A stretch of 64,000 nt of DNA, from positions 62,001-126,000 of the forward strand of contig CAWAJR010000003.1 of assembly GCA_963782465.1 (NCBI GenBank). The letters run 5' to 3'. The position numbers and the translations under genes were made by a program. Source of the DNA: JAODBJ01 sp963782465. GTDB lineage: Bacteria; Actinomycetota; Acidimicrobiia; IMCC26256; PALSA-610. Positions 44,660 to 54,334 of this stretch are shown one piece after another. The number at the start of each line of letters is the position of its first letter. Position 1 is the stretch's first letter. Under the pieces are notes generated by a model. It saw only the letters and a program-made list of their open reading frames with translations. It had not been told where the DNA came from and ran no database searches.

Positions 44660-45898
44660 CAGCGCGCGAACGCAGCGGCGGTGTCGAAACGATGATCCCC
44701 GCCAAGGCCAGCACGGCGATGCCGGTGATCCCGGGGCCCGGCGTGAACGGAACGAAGACCGCGATCGTCCCGGCGGCGACCCAGGCCAGCTGGAAGACGG
44801 TTTCGGCGCGCGCAAGAGTGCCGCCGCGTTCGGTGACGGGAAGTGTCGCCTGGATGTAGCTGTCGAATACGAGACGTTGCACGGTGGTGATGAACCCGAC
44901 GCCCGCCGCGATGGCGCCCGCGACCACGACATCGAACGGCAGCATCGCCCACAGCGCCTGCGCCCCCGTGAGCGCGAGCATCACCGGCAACAACGCGACC
45001 GGCATACGGGGCAGGTGGCTGGCTACGACGTTGCCGAGGAACGCAGCGAGGCCGGCAACGGCACCGACGACGACGAAGTGTGACAGCGGAATGCCGGTAC
45101 GTCGCATGAGGAATGCCAGCCCGAACGTCGCGTAGCCGACGATGGCGCGGCCGGATGCGGTCGCGATGACGGCACCGTGCGTACGTTGCGACCAGGCTCC
45201 CCGCGCAGTCGCGGCGGGGCCGCGGCCGCGCGTCGCGTCCCCGCCCGCAGGCCCTGCGGTTCGAGCCGTCAGCACCCCGCCGGCGCCGAAGACCGCTCCC
45301 GCGGTGATCAGGCCCCCGCGCTCGTGGTGATCGTCACGACCAGCAGTCCGGCGGCGGCGCCCGCGAGCGATGCAACCGCCGCGGCGATCCCCAGGCGGCT
45401 GTTGCCTTCGATCAGCGAAGTGCCCGGAGGCAACACGGTCGGCACGATCGCGCGCCGGCTCACCCCGAAGGAACGCGACAGCACGAGGAGGGCGAACGCC
45501 AGGGGATAGAGCATCCAGTCGTGCAGGTGCTCGGCAAGGAAGAACACCACAACCGCCCGGGCGGCGAAGCCGATCCCGATGACGAGCCGATCGCCGCCGC
45601 GATGACGATCGAGGAAGGGACCGACGATCATCCAGATGACGAGGAACGGCGCGAGCGTGAAGAGCAGGTACGAACCGACGCGCCACCGTGATTCGCCGAT
45701 CGGCAGGCTGAAGAACAAGGTGTCGGCGAGCGCGATCGTCACGAGCGCGTCGGCACCGGCCGACGCGAGTTGGATCGCGATGATCGCCCTCCACGTCGGG
45801 TCGGGCGAGCCGGTGACGAAGTGCGCGCCGCGACGCGCGATCGAGCGGAGGGCAGACGTGGAGGCGGGACTGTCGTCGACGAGGAGCGCCTCGTTCAC
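44643..45898 (-). CDS. MFS-type transporter (one frameshift)
   Basis: About 418 residues when a run of five G (45313-45317) is read as six, joining VVTITTSAGG to LITAGAVFGAGGVL. Around twelve hydrophobic spans are visible, including RVGSYLLFTLAPFLVIWMIVGPFLDRHRGG, which contains the MFS loop 2-3 motif. No substrate motif is recognisable. Its start overlaps the upstream gene stop by 4 bp, so the two are coupled. An efflux role is a guess. Confidence 0.75.
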
Positions 45899-46374
45899 GC
45901 CGCCGGCCCCGGCGGCCCGACCGAGAACGCGCCGGTGATCGCGGTCGCATCGGCGGAGCTGCGTTCGCGGGCGAGGTTGCGGTTACGTGACGCGAAGGAC
46001 AGCGCGGCGGTTGCGTCCAGCGACGCGGCGCGGAGCCACGACTGGTGCGTCGCACCGAACACCAGGTCCGAAGCGGCGTGGGCGACATCGACGACGGTCG
46101 CCGCATTGCGCGCGAACGCGGTTCCCGACGCCGGGGTGAGGAAACCCTGGACGACGTGCCGGGCACCGAGCAGCCGAACGGTGCTCCGGAGGGCACGCGA
46201 CTCCGTCGTACCTGTTCCCGCCAGCCAAGCGAGTGCCCGCGGCCGCGCGACGAGCATCGCGCCGTAGCCGATCCGCGCGATGTCGACCGGTTCGAGTTGC
46301 TTCCCCGCGACCATCACCACCCGGCGGTGGCGCCGGCGCTGTGTCTGCGGCGAAGTCATGATCGTCGGCGGCAT
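45895..46374 (-). CDS. Hypothetical protein, possibly membrane-associated (DUF4267-like)
   Basis: A 159-residue protein. After a basic N-terminus (QTQRRRHRRVVMVAGKQLEP) come three or four moderately hydrophobic helices (IGYGAMLVARPRALAWLAG, LLGARHVVQGFL, AATVVDVAHAASDLVFG, AASLDATAALSFAS), reminiscent of DUF4267-type small membrane proteins. GGGAGGAG precedes the ATG at 46374. It is translationally coupled to the downstream MFS gene and divergent from an antiporter. Confidence 0.6.
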   Translation of the reverse strand: MPPTIMTSPQTQRRRHRRVVMVAGKQLEPVDIARIGYGAMLVARPRALAWLAGTGTTESRALRSTVRLLGARHVVQGFLTPASGTAFARNAATVVDVAHAASDLVFGATHQSWLRAASLDATAALSFASRNRNLARERSSADATAITGAFSVGPPGPAA

Positions 46375-46538
46375 CGTGTTCTCCTCCCGCGCCTCACGAC
46401 GTTCTTCCCGGACGCGCGCGGGCGCTATGCGTTGCGGAGTTGACGGTTTCGTAACGATGCAGAACACGATTCCGCCCACTTGGCGCAGAACGCCGGTGAC
46501 CGCGCTCACGGGCCGGCATCGCTGGGTAGGGCACGACG

Positions 46539-47711
46539 ATGGTCATCGTGTGCGCGTACGCAGCGGCGCTGGTTCTCGCGGCGCTGGTTTCTCAGCGCGC
46601 GCGGCGCAGCATCCTGTCGACCGCAGTTGTGTTCCTGGTCGCCGGTTTCCTGTTGGGCAGTGGAATGCTCGGCGTCGTGAACGTGCAGCCCGACGACGCC
46701 GTCGTGGCGAACGTCGCGCAGCTCGCGCTCTTCGCGGTGTTGTTCTCCGACGGGATGCGGTTGTCGCTCCCGCAACTCCGAACGGCGGGGCGCCTCCCCG
46801 GCCACGCGTTGCTCTTCGGGATGCCGTTGACCTTTGGGATCACCGCGGTACTGGCGCATGCCCTCGTCGGGCAGCCGTGGTCGCAGTCGTTCCTGGTCGG
46901 TGCCGTCCTCAGCCCGACCGATCCGGTGTTCGCGGCTGCGATCGTGGGCCGCGAAGAGGTGCCGTACCGCCTTCGCAGCCTTCTCAACATCGAGAGCGGG
47001 CTGAACGACGGGCTTGCGCTCCCGGCGGTGGTGCTCCTGCTCGCCAATCTCCGAGGCCAACCTTCCGAGGTGTTGCACCTCCTCGCCCAAGTGGTCGGTG
47101 GGATCGCGCTCGGGTTCGGGCTGCCGCTGGTCGTGGTCCGGTTGCGGCGGTTCTCATGGCTCGCGACATCGCCGCGTTACGACAGCCTGATCGGCGTCGC
47201 GGTGGGCCTGCTGGTGCTCTCGGTGGCCGACGTGACCGGCGCCAATGTGTACCTCGCGGCCTTCACGGCCGGCGCAACGATCGCTTCGATCAGCCCGGAG
47301 ATGCGCCGATCCTTCGAGGCCTTCGGCGAGGAGATCACCGAGTTGTTGAAGCTGGCCGCCCTGCTTCTCTTCGGTGCGCTGATCTCGCCCTCATTGCTCG
47401 GCGGCATCTCCGTCGCCGGCTACGTGTTCGCGGCCGGCGCGATCGTGCTCGCTCGTCCGATGGCGCTGGCCCTCGCCCTCGCGCGGGCCGACCTGAGCCC
47501 GCGTGAGTGGGTGGCGGCCGCCTGGTTCGGGCCGAAGGGCTTCGCGTCGGTGATCTACGCGCTCCTGATCCTCGGTTCGGGCGTCTCCGGCGCGAACGAG
47601 ATGTTCCACCTCCTGGCCATTGTCATCGCGGCGTCGATCGTGGCCCACTCATCGACCGACGTCGTCGTCGCGAGGTGGTTCGCGGTCGAGGAGGGGCGGG
47701 CCACGGTGTGA
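46539..47711 (+). CDS. Cation/proton antiporter, CPA1 (NhaP-like) family
   Basis: A 390-residue membrane protein with about twelve helices. The family marks SPTDPVFAAAIVG (about 126) and NIESGLNDGLALP (about 150) carry the Asp residues of the ion site, and WFGPKGFASVIYALL lies near the end. It exchanges Na+ or K+ for H+ and supports pH or salt balance. The last 63 bp overlap the convergent ClC gene on the other strand. Confidence 0.93.
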   Translation: MVIVCAYAAALVLAALVSQRARRSILSTAVVFLVAGFLLGSGMLGVVNVQPDDAVVANVAQLALFAVLFSDGMRLSLPQLRTAGRLPGHALLFGMPLTFGITAVLAHALVGQPWSQSFLVGAVLSPTDPVFAAAIVGREEVPYRLRSLLNIESGLNDGLALPAVVLLLANLRGQPSEVLHLLAQVVGGIALGFGLPLVVVRLRRFSWLATSPRYDSLIGVAVGLLVLSVADVTGANVYLAAFTAGATIASISPEMRRSFEAFGEEITELLKLAALLLFGALISPSLLGGISVAGYVFAAGAIVLARPMALALALARADLSPREWVAAAWFGPKGFASVIYALLILGSGVSGANEMFHLLAIVIAASIVAHSSTDVVVARWFAVEEGRATV

Positions 47712-49577
47712 ACGGCGTCGCTTCCGCAACGTTCGCAGCAGCCAGCCGGGTTGCGCAGCCTCACCTTCGGCCTGTGTCTCGCTGACGCGCAAGACGTCGA
47801 AGCGCGTGCACAACCCGACGAGGCGACCACCCGCCGTCACCGGGAGCTGGCGCACTTCTTCGTGCACCATCCGTTCGAGCGCGAAGAGCAACGGCTCGTC
47901 GGGCCCGATGGTCACGAGTTCGCGGGTCGCGATCTCGAGCGCGGGGGTTTGCGGCGAGACGTGTCGCTGGAACAGGTCGTGCTCGGTGACGATCGCGAGG
48001 CATTGGCCGTGCTCGTCGACGACAGGCAGCGCGTAGTGACCGGACTTCTCGAAGTGTGCGATCACATCACCGACCGACGCGTCGCGTCCGATGGTGTCGA
48101 CCTCCGTGCTCATCACGTCGCTCACCAGCGTGGTTCGCAGCGCGTCCATGTGCAGGTCGGTGGAAACCCGCACCCCGCGTCGCGCAAGCTTCCGCGTCAT
48201 CAACGAGTCGCGCATCAACGACTTCGCGACCAGGTCGGCGACGACGTTCGCGAGCATCAACGGGAGGATCAAGTTGTAGTTCCGAGTGAGCTCGAAGCCG
48301 AGCACGATCGACGTGAACGGCGCATCGGCGGCGGCGCCGAAGGTCGCGACCATGCCGACAAGTGCGTACCCCGAAGGGTCGACGTGGGCCGCGGGCACGA
48401 TCGAGGCCAGCGCGTGGCCGGTGAGGCTCCCGGCCGCCGCGCCGATGAGCAGGAGCGGCGCGAGTGAGCTTCCCGAACTTCCCGAACCGATCGCGATCCA
48501 CCAGACGAGGAGCTTGGCGACGAGTACCGCGACGAGCGTGGCGATCGTCAGACGGTCTTTGAGGACGTCGGTGATGACGTCGTAGCCGGTGCCGATCACT
48601 CGCGGCTGCGCGATCCCGATCGCCGCGAACACGACCGCGCCGGCAGCCGGGCGGAGCAGTAGCGGGATACGCGAATGCTCGAAGAGATCCTCGACGCGGT
48701 ACACGACGACGGTGATCAGCACGCCGAGCAGCCCGGTGGCGAGGCCGAGCACCACGTACAGCGTGAGCCCGGCGACGTCGGTTCGCTGCACGGTGGGGAT
48801 CGCGAAGAACGGCCCGCGGCTGAACAGGCTCGTGTGCACCGAGTCGGCGGCGACCGATGCGATCACGAGGGGCAGGAACGCGCGGGTCGAGAACTCGAAC
48901 AGGAGCAGTTCGATGGCGAGGAGCACCGCACCGACCGGCGTCCCGAAGATCGCCGCCATGCCCGCGGCGGACCCGGCGGCGAGCAGGATCTTGCGTTCGG
49001 CGGGGGAGACCCGCAGCGCCTGCCCGAGCAGCGAGCCGACCGCGCCGCCGGTGACGATGATCGGTCCTTCCGCGCCGAACGGGGCACCGCTGCCGATCGC
49101 GATCGAAGTCGCGGCGGGCTTGGCGAACGCGGCCCGCAGCGAGATACGGCTCTGGTGGCGGAGCACGGCATCCATCGTCTCGGGGATCCCGTGGCCCCGG
49201 ACGAGCGGCTCCCATCGCGCGAAGAGCGCCACCACCAATGCCCCGAACGCGGCAATCGGGATGAGTTCCCAGCCCGGATGGACGTCGGCGAGCACCGGGA
49301 AACGGCTGCTCCAGGAGTGGGTGAGGGTGAGGCTGAGCATCACCGCGCTCGCCCGCAGGAACGCCCACCCGATCACGCCGCCCGCCAGGCCGATGATCGC
49401 CGACAGGACGCTCAGCAGGAGCAGGCGTTTCGCGGGTGTACGACCGGTCGCGACCACCTGCTTACTCTTCCCGATCCGGCCGGCCCCGACGCCGCGGGGT
49501 ACAGCGCGCGCACCTGAACGTCCATCGCCGTCTCGAACCTGAAGCACCGTGCAGGCGTACCCGGACGCGCCGGTCAA
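47649..49577 (-). CDS. ClC-type chloride channel/antiporter with C-terminal CBS pair
   Basis: Up to 642 residues. ClC filter motifs are GHGIPE, GAEGP (keeping the gating Glu) and GSSLAP, with about ten or more hydrophobic helices. Two CBS domains close the protein at about 480-600 (VMSTEVDTIGRDASVGDV and LVTIGPDEPLLFALERM), where adenine nucleotides often bind. The first 45 residues are basic and poorly conserved, so a later start near VVATGRTPAKRLLL is possible. It converges on the antiporter with a 63-bp coding overlap; both would take part in ion or pH homeostasis. Confidence 0.92.
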   Translation of the reverse strand: MTGASGYACTVLQVRDGDGRSGARAVPRGVGAGRIGKSKQVVATGRTPAKRLLLLSVLSAIIGLAGGVIGWAFLRASAVMLSLTLTHSWSSRFPVLADVHPGWELIPIAAFGALVVALFARWEPLVRGHGIPETMDAVLRHQSRISLRAAFAKPAATSIAIGSGAPFGAEGPIIVTGGAVGSLLGQALRVSPAERKILLAAGSAAGMAAIFGTPVGAVLLAIELLLFEFSTRAFLPLVIASVAADSVHTSLFSRGPFFAIPTVQRTDVAGLTLYVVLGLATGLLGVLITVVVYRVEDLFEHSRIPLLLRPAAGAVVFAAIGIAQPRVIGTGYDVITDVLKDRLTIATLVAVLVAKLLVWWIAIGSGSSGSSLAPLLLIGAAAGSLTGHALASIVPAAHVDPSGYALVGMVATFGAAADAPFTSIVLGFELTRNYNLILPLMLANVVADLVAKSLMRDSLMTRKLARRGVRVSTDLHMDALRTTLVSDVMSTEVDTIGRDASVGDVIAHFEKSGHYALPVVDEHGQCLAIVTEHDLFQRHVSPQTPALEIATRELVTIGPDEPLLFALERMVHEEVRQLPVTAGGRLVGLCTRFDVLRVSETQAEGEAAQPGWLLRTLRKRRRSHRGPPLLDREPPRDDDVGR

Positions 49578-49659
49578 CCGCCGGGTGATCGCGAGCGCGC
49601 TCGTCGACCCCGGTCGCGGGCCGGTGCTTCGATCGGGAGCGCCTGATCGGGGCGCGAGG

Positions 49660-50004
49660 TCAGAACCGTTCCTGGCCGGTGACCCGTTGCGGGTCGGGGA
49701 AGTCGCGGTAGAGCGCGGCCTCGAAGTTCTCGACGAGTGCGTTCACCCCGTGATGGTCGCGCTCCACCGGGTCCTGGCGGCTCGACACGACCTGGAACGC
49801 AGCGTCGAGTTGCGCGAGATCGGTGGTTTCGATGAGCACCTTGAACTCGCCGCCGTTCCCGAAACCGAGCTTGCGGCGTAGCAGCCGCCAATGCTCGATC
49901 TTGCCATCGCGTTCGAGCCGCCCGAGGTACGACTCGAGCGCGGCGAGGAATTCGAGGTCGCGCACCCCCGGGCGCAGGTCGACCGAGATCTCGTACACGT
50001 CCAA
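49660..50004 (-). CDS. DUF6614 family protein
   Basis: About 114 residues (VYEISVDLRPGVRDLEFLA, ESYLGRLERDGKIEHWRLLRR, LDAAFQVVSSRQDPVERDHH, ALYRDFPDPQRVTGQERF), a ferredoxin-like small protein that I match from memory to DUF6614. The TTG at 50004 is chosen because it reproduces the conserved start M-D-[VI]-Y; GTG at 49998 is the alternative. Function is unknown. It is divergent from the HAD hydrolase with 63 bp between starts. Confidence 0.7.
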   Translation of the reverse strand: MDVYEISVDLRPGVRDLEFLAALESYLGRLERDGKIEHWRLLRRKLGFGNGGEFKVLIETTDLAQLDAAFQVVSSRQDPVERDHHGVNALVENFEAALYRDFPDPQRVTGQERF

Positions 50005-50067
50005 GGCCGGGAAGCGTACGTCGTGCGGCCGGCGCTCCCCGGCGAGCGCCGCCGGTATCGTGCCCGG

Positions 50068-50676
50068 ATGGCGACGCCGCCGATCGACATCGTCTTGTTC
50101 GATCTGGGCGGCGTGCTCATCGAATTCGGCGGCGTCGAGGCAATGCGGGCACTCGCCGGGATCGACTCCGACGACGAGTTGTGGCGCCGGTGGCTCACGT
50201 GCCGTTGGGTACGGTCGCTCGAACGCGGTGAATGCTCGCCCGCCGACTTTGCCCGCGGCATGGTCCACGACTGGGCGCTCGCGGTCGAGCCGGAGACATT
50301 CCTCGACGCCTTCCGGAGTTGGCCCGGAGCGCAGATGCTGGGGGCCGATGCGCTCGTCCGGCGCGTCGGCGAGCGAGTGCCCGTTGGATGCTTGAGTAAT
50401 ACGAACGTGCTGCACTGGGACGACCACCTCTCCCGCTGGCCGTTCCTCGAGCTGTTCGATTTCCTGTTCGCTTCGTTCGAACTCGGTTTCGTGAAGCCCG
50501 ATCGGGAGATCTTCGATCGGGTCGCCGACCTGCTCGGCGTGCCGCCGGCGCGGATCCTGTTCCTCGACGACAACGCGATCAACGTCGACGCGGCGGCCGC
50601 GGTCGGTTTCGTGGCCCGGCACGTGCGCGGCGTCGCCGACGCCGAACTGGCAATCGCGGAATACTGGTACCCGTGA
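50068..50676 (+). CDS. HAD-superfamily hydrolase (YihX-like)
   Basis: A 202-residue phosphatase-like protein: motif I FDLGGVL (13-17 region; the second Asp is absent, as in the YihX type), motif II VGCLSNTN, KPDREIF carrying the Lys of motif III, and FLDDNAINVDAA as motif IV. YihX-type enzymes dephosphorylate sugar phosphates. TATCGT lies 6 nt before the ATG, giving a leaderless start. Its stop overlaps the next gene by 4 bp. Confidence 0.9.
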   Translation: MATPPIDIVLFDLGGVLIEFGGVEAMRALAGIDSDDELWRRWLTCRWVRSLERGECSPADFARGMVHDWALAVEPETFLDAFRSWPGAQMLGADALVRRVGERVPVGCLSNTNVLHWDDHLSRWPFLELFDFLFASFELGFVKPDREIFDRVADLLGVPPARILFLDDNAINVDAAAAVGFVARHVRGVADAELAIAEYWYP

Positions 50677-51071
50677 CCGAGCGCAACGTGAACGGCGGGG
50701 AACTCGAACCGTGCGGCACCGATCCGCTCACCGGCTTCTACCGCGACGGTTGTTGCAACACGGGGCCGGAGGACCTCGGCAGCCACACCATCTGCGCGGT
50801 GATGAGTGCCGAGTTCCTCGAACATCAGCGCCGTATCGGCAACGACCTCATCACGCCGATGCCGCAATACCGGTTCCCCGGCCTGGTGCCCGGCGATCGG
50901 TGGTGCGTGACCGCGGTCAATTGGTTGCGGGCGCATCTCGATGGCGTGGCTGCGCCTGTCGTGCTCGCCTCGACCCACGAGCGCGCGCTCGAAGTCGTTC
51001 CCATCGACGTGCTCCGCGAACACGCGGTCGACGTGCCGAGCGACCCGAGTGGCCTCGAGCACGAATCGTGA
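50673..51071 (+). CDS. DUF2237 family protein
   Basis: A 132-residue protein with the typical pattern GGELEPCGTDPLTGFYRDG, CCNTGPEDLGSHTICAVM, FLEHQRRIGNDL and PGDRWCVTAVNWLRA. Conserved cysteines and histidines hint at a metal or redox role, but none is established. It overlaps the HAD gene, so the two are co-translated. Confidence 0.92.
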   Translation: MTERNVNGGELEPCGTDPLTGFYRDGCCNTGPEDLGSHTICAVMSAEFLEHQRRIGNDLITPMPQYRFPGLVPGDRWCVTAVNWLRAHLDGVAAPVVLASTHERALEVVPIDVLREHAVDVPSDPSGLEHES

Positions 51072-51156
51072 TTTCTCGCCGCCGTTCGTAACGAACGGGC
51101 CGTCGGCGCTCTCGGAGGCCGGCGATCACGTCGTGCACATCAGCGCAGGCGCTCGT

Positions 51157-51801
51157 CTATCGCGTGACGACCGTCGACGGTTCGCTCTCGCGTGCCCACG
51201 ACCAGGTACGCCAAGCCGACCAGGCGAAGCTCGCGCCCGCCACTGCGAGCACGAGCGTGAAGATGCTTGCGACGACGTGGCCCGACACACCCAGCGGCAC
51301 GAGGCCGACGGCGGTGATCCGGAACCGTCCGGCCGCGCGGCGCTCGACAAGGTTCGCCGCCCACGCAACCGCGAACAGCGCGCTGGCCGCATCGACGACG
51401 ACGAGTAGTCGGCCCGTGATCTCCCACGCCCGTTCGAGCGCCGGGAGGTCGACGGCGGAGGCAATCTCGGCGAGCGTCGCGGCGAAGCACTGCAACGTCG
51501 CGAGGAACGCGAGCGACGCGAGCACATCGGGGTAGAGCGTGTTGTCGACGAATGAGGCCGCGAGCGATGCGACCAGCAACGACGCGGTCACCGCGGCGGT
51601 CAGCACGACGAGGCGGCGCGCCGGGCCTCGCGGCTTCGAGCGGGCGAGCGCGACCGCTGCGCAGCACCACAGCACCGCCCCGGCCGCGGGTACCGGCGAA
51701 TGGTCGGGGACGAGATGGAGCTGGCCGAACGCGACGAAGAGGAACCCGCCGAGCGCAGCCGACATCGCGATCCGTATGGCTGGTCGGGTACCCGAGCGCA
51801 T
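51157..51801 (-). CDS. Multi-pass membrane protein, hypothetical
   Basis: About 214 residues with six hydrophobic segments (IAMSAALGGFLFVAFGQLHL, AAGAVLWCCAAVALA, VVLTAAVTASLLVASLAA, VLASLAFLATLQCFAAT, LLVVVDAASALFAVAWAA, VVASIFTLVLAVAGASFAW). The family is not recognised. The start at 51801 is the most probable because a long upstream extension would be highly charged and unlike a membrane protein. It ends convergent with the DUF2237 gene. Confidence 0.65.
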   Translation of the reverse strand: MRSGTRPAIRIAMSAALGGFLFVAFGQLHLVPDHSPVPAAGAVLWCCAAVALARSKPRGPARRLVVLTAAVTASLLVASLAASFVDNTLYPDVLASLAFLATLQCFAATLAEIASAVDLPALERAWEITGRLLVVVDAASALFAVAWAANLVERRAAGRFRITAVGLVPLGVSGHVVASIFTLVLAVAGASFAWSAWRTWSWARESEPSTVVTR

Positions 51802-51869
51802 CGCGACATGTTGGCATGCGTGCCGCGACCCGCTCGCGACCACTCGACGGTTCGTCGCCTCCGCCCGCC

Positions 51870-52766
51870 TCAGCCGCGATTCGGCCAGAGGTCGGCGGCG
51901 CCGCCCGGGTAGCCGCCCGCATCGCGAACGCGCTTCCCCCAGATCTCCAGCCGTCCGCACACCATCTCGGTGGCGTCGCCGAGCGCGGCCATCGCGGCGC
52001 GCAGCTGGCGGTCGGTCGCGCGTTCGACGGCCTCGCGTTCCTCGCGACCCGAGGCGGTCAACCCGCCAGCGTCGACCCACCCGCGTTCGGTCAGCCGCGC
52101 TTCGGCGGCGTCGAGCGCCGCGTCATCCCACGCCCGGGTGCGCACGTACGTGCGTGACGGCAACCCCATGTACCACTCGGTGAGCATCCCGATCTCGGTG
52201 GCGTCGATCCCCGCCGAAGTCCACGCGTTGATGTGGCAGTCGCCGCGGTACTCGCGCAGCATGTCGCCGAGATGGAAGAAGCGCGTCATGAGGTCCGCGG
52301 GATCGTCCCACCAGTCGAGCGTGCCGGCGAAGAGCGGCCTGCCTTCGGGACGGAGCGGTTCGACCATCTGCTCGAGCGCGTGGACGACCTCACGCATCCC
52401 GTCAGGATCGTCGCCGAGCACGCGCCGCAACTGGGCGACCGCGCCGCGCCGGCGGGTCGCGAAGATCGTCGACGCGTCCGTGCGCTGCCATCCCGTCCGC
52501 ACGGCCGGCACGACCACATCGGGATTGAACACACCGAACGCGGCCGCCACGACGTGAGGCTCGGCCTGACCGAGCAGGGAGCCCCGGCTCGTGAAGTAGG
52601 CCGCGGGGTCGGGCATGGCGACCCCCTTGAACGCCCCCGAACTCGGCCCGAAACCGAGCGCGACGTACGCGGTGTGGCATTCGGGCGCGAAGTACACCTG
52701 CCCGACACACGGTTCGAGGTTGGCGGCGAACGTTCGCGACGTGCGGGCCAGAGTGGTGTCGTCCAT
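51870..52766 (-). CDS. SCO6745 family protein
   Basis: A 298-residue actinobacterial protein. The N-terminal half holds RTFAANLEPCVGQVYFAPECHTAY, a strong SCO6745 hallmark, then GFGPSSGAFKGVAMPDPAAYFTSRG. The middle has GDMLREYRGDCHINAWTSAGIDATEIGMLTE, and the C-terminus looks like a winged helix (RLTERGWVDAGGLTASGREEREAVERATD). Function is unknown; the C-terminal part suggests nucleic-acid binding. It is divergent from the mmsA-like gene with 45 bp between starts. Confidence 0.88.
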   Translation of the reverse strand: MDDTTLARTSRTFAANLEPCVGQVYFAPECHTAYVALGFGPSSGAFKGVAMPDPAAYFTSRGSLLGQAEPHVVAAAFGVFNPDVVVPAVRTGWQRTDASTIFATRRRGAVAQLRRVLGDDPDGMREVVHALEQMVEPLRPEGRPLFAGTLDWWDDPADLMTRFFHLGDMLREYRGDCHINAWTSAGIDATEIGMLTEWYMGLPSRTYVRTRAWDDAALDAAEARLTERGWVDAGGLTASGREEREAVERATDRQLRAAMAALGDATEMVCGRLEIWGKRVRDAGGYPGGAADLWPNRG

Positions 52767-52811
52767 GGGGAGGCAGTCTCGCGCCCGCTCGCCCGCCCTA
52801 CGCTTCCCGCC

Positions 52812-54319
52812 ATGGCAAAGAACGCGGTACCGCTCATCACCCACTGGGTCGACGGCAAGCGCTGGGAAGGCACCTCGTCCCGTTTCGCGCCCGTCACGAA
52901 CCCGGCAACCGGTGCCGTGACCGCGACCGTCGCGCTCGCGTCGGCCGTCGACGTCGACGCCGCCGTGCAGCGCGCTCGTGCCGCCTACGAGGAATGGCGC
53001 GACGTCCCGGTGAACCGCCGGGCGCGGGTGCTGTTCGCGTTCCGGGAGGTGCTCGAGAGCCGGGCGCAGGAACTGGCGCGCGTGATCACGGCCGAGCACG
53101 GCAAGGTGGTGTCGGATGCGCTCGGCGAGGTCGCACGAGGCGCGGAGGTGGTGGAGTTCGCGTGCGGTATCCCGACGTTGCTCGCCGGGAACCACTCCGA
53201 ACAGGTCGCGACGGGCATCGACACCTGGTCGGTGCGCCAACCGATCGGCGTCGCGGTGGGGATCACGCCGTTCAACTTTCCCGCGATGGTCCCGTTGTGG
53301 ATGCACCCGGTCGCGATCGCCTGCGGCAACGCGTTCATCTTGAAACCGTCGGAACGCGACCCGTCGGCGTCGCTCGTGCTCGCCGAGATGTGGGCCGAAG
53401 CCGGCCTACCCGAAGGGGTCTTCTCGGTGGTGCAAGGCGATGCCGAAGCGGTCAACGCGTTGTGCGCGCATCCCGATGTCGACGCGATCAGCTTCGTCGG
53501 TTCCACGCCGATCGCGCGGCACGTCTACGAGACGGCGACCCGGACCGGCAAGCGGCCCAGGCCCTCGGCGGCGCGAAGAACCACATGATCGTGCTTCCCG
53601 ACGCGGATCTCGATGTCGCCGCCGATGCGGCAGTGAGCGCCGGTTACGGCTCGGCGGGGGAGCGTTGCATGGCGATTTCGGTCGTCGTCGCGGTCGACCC
53701 GGTCGGCGACGAACTGGTACGGCGCATCCGCGATCGCAGCGTCGGCCTCGCCATCGGCGACGGTAGCGACCCGGGGAACGACATGGGCCCGCTGGTCTCC
53801 GCCGCGCACCGCGATCGCGTCGCGAACCTCGTCGCCGGCGGCGTTGCCGAGGGCGCCGACCTCGTCCTCGACGGGCGCAACCTCACGGTTGCCGATCGGG
53901 CCGACGGTTTCTGGCTCGGCCCGTGCCTGTTCGACCACGTCGACCCGGCCATGACGATCTACCGCGAAGAGATCTTCGGCCCCGTCCTGTGCGTGGTGCG
54001 CGCTTCGGAGTACGAAGACGCCATCCGCCTCGTCAACGAGAACCCGTACGGCAACGGGGTCGCGCTCTTCACCCGCGACGGCGGCGCGGCGCGCCGGTTC
54101 CAGCGCGAGATCGAAGCGGGGATGGTCGGCATCAATGTGCCGATACCGGTCCCGATGGCCTACTACTCGTTCGGGGGATGGGGGCAGTCACTCTTCGGCG
54201 ATACGCACGTGTACGGCGCCGAAGGCGTGCACTTCTACACCCGGGGCAAGGTCGTCACCGCCCGCTGGAGCGATCCGTCGACGCGCGGTCCCGACCTCGG
54301 TTTCCCCACCAATCGCTGA
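52812..54319 (+). CDS. mmsA: Methylmalonate-semialdehyde dehydrogenase, CoA-acylating (one frameshift)
   Basis: About 502 residues after restoring one base near 53555 (AAGCGGCCC read as AAGCGGGCCC). GVAVGITPFNFPAMVPLWM and FVGSTPIARHVYETATRTGK are followed beyond the break by LGGAKNHMIVLPDADLD. This has Lys-Asn where ordinary ALDHs have catalytic Glu, a hallmark of CoA-acylating MmsA. GSAGERCMAISVVV carries the catalytic Cys, and GINVPIPVPMAYYSFGGW closes the family signature. It converts methylmalonate or malonate semialdehyde to propionyl- or acetyl-CoA in valine and inositol breakdown. TACGCT lies 7 nt before the ATG. Confidence 0.93.
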
Positions 54320-54334
54320 ACCGCCGCGGGTACC

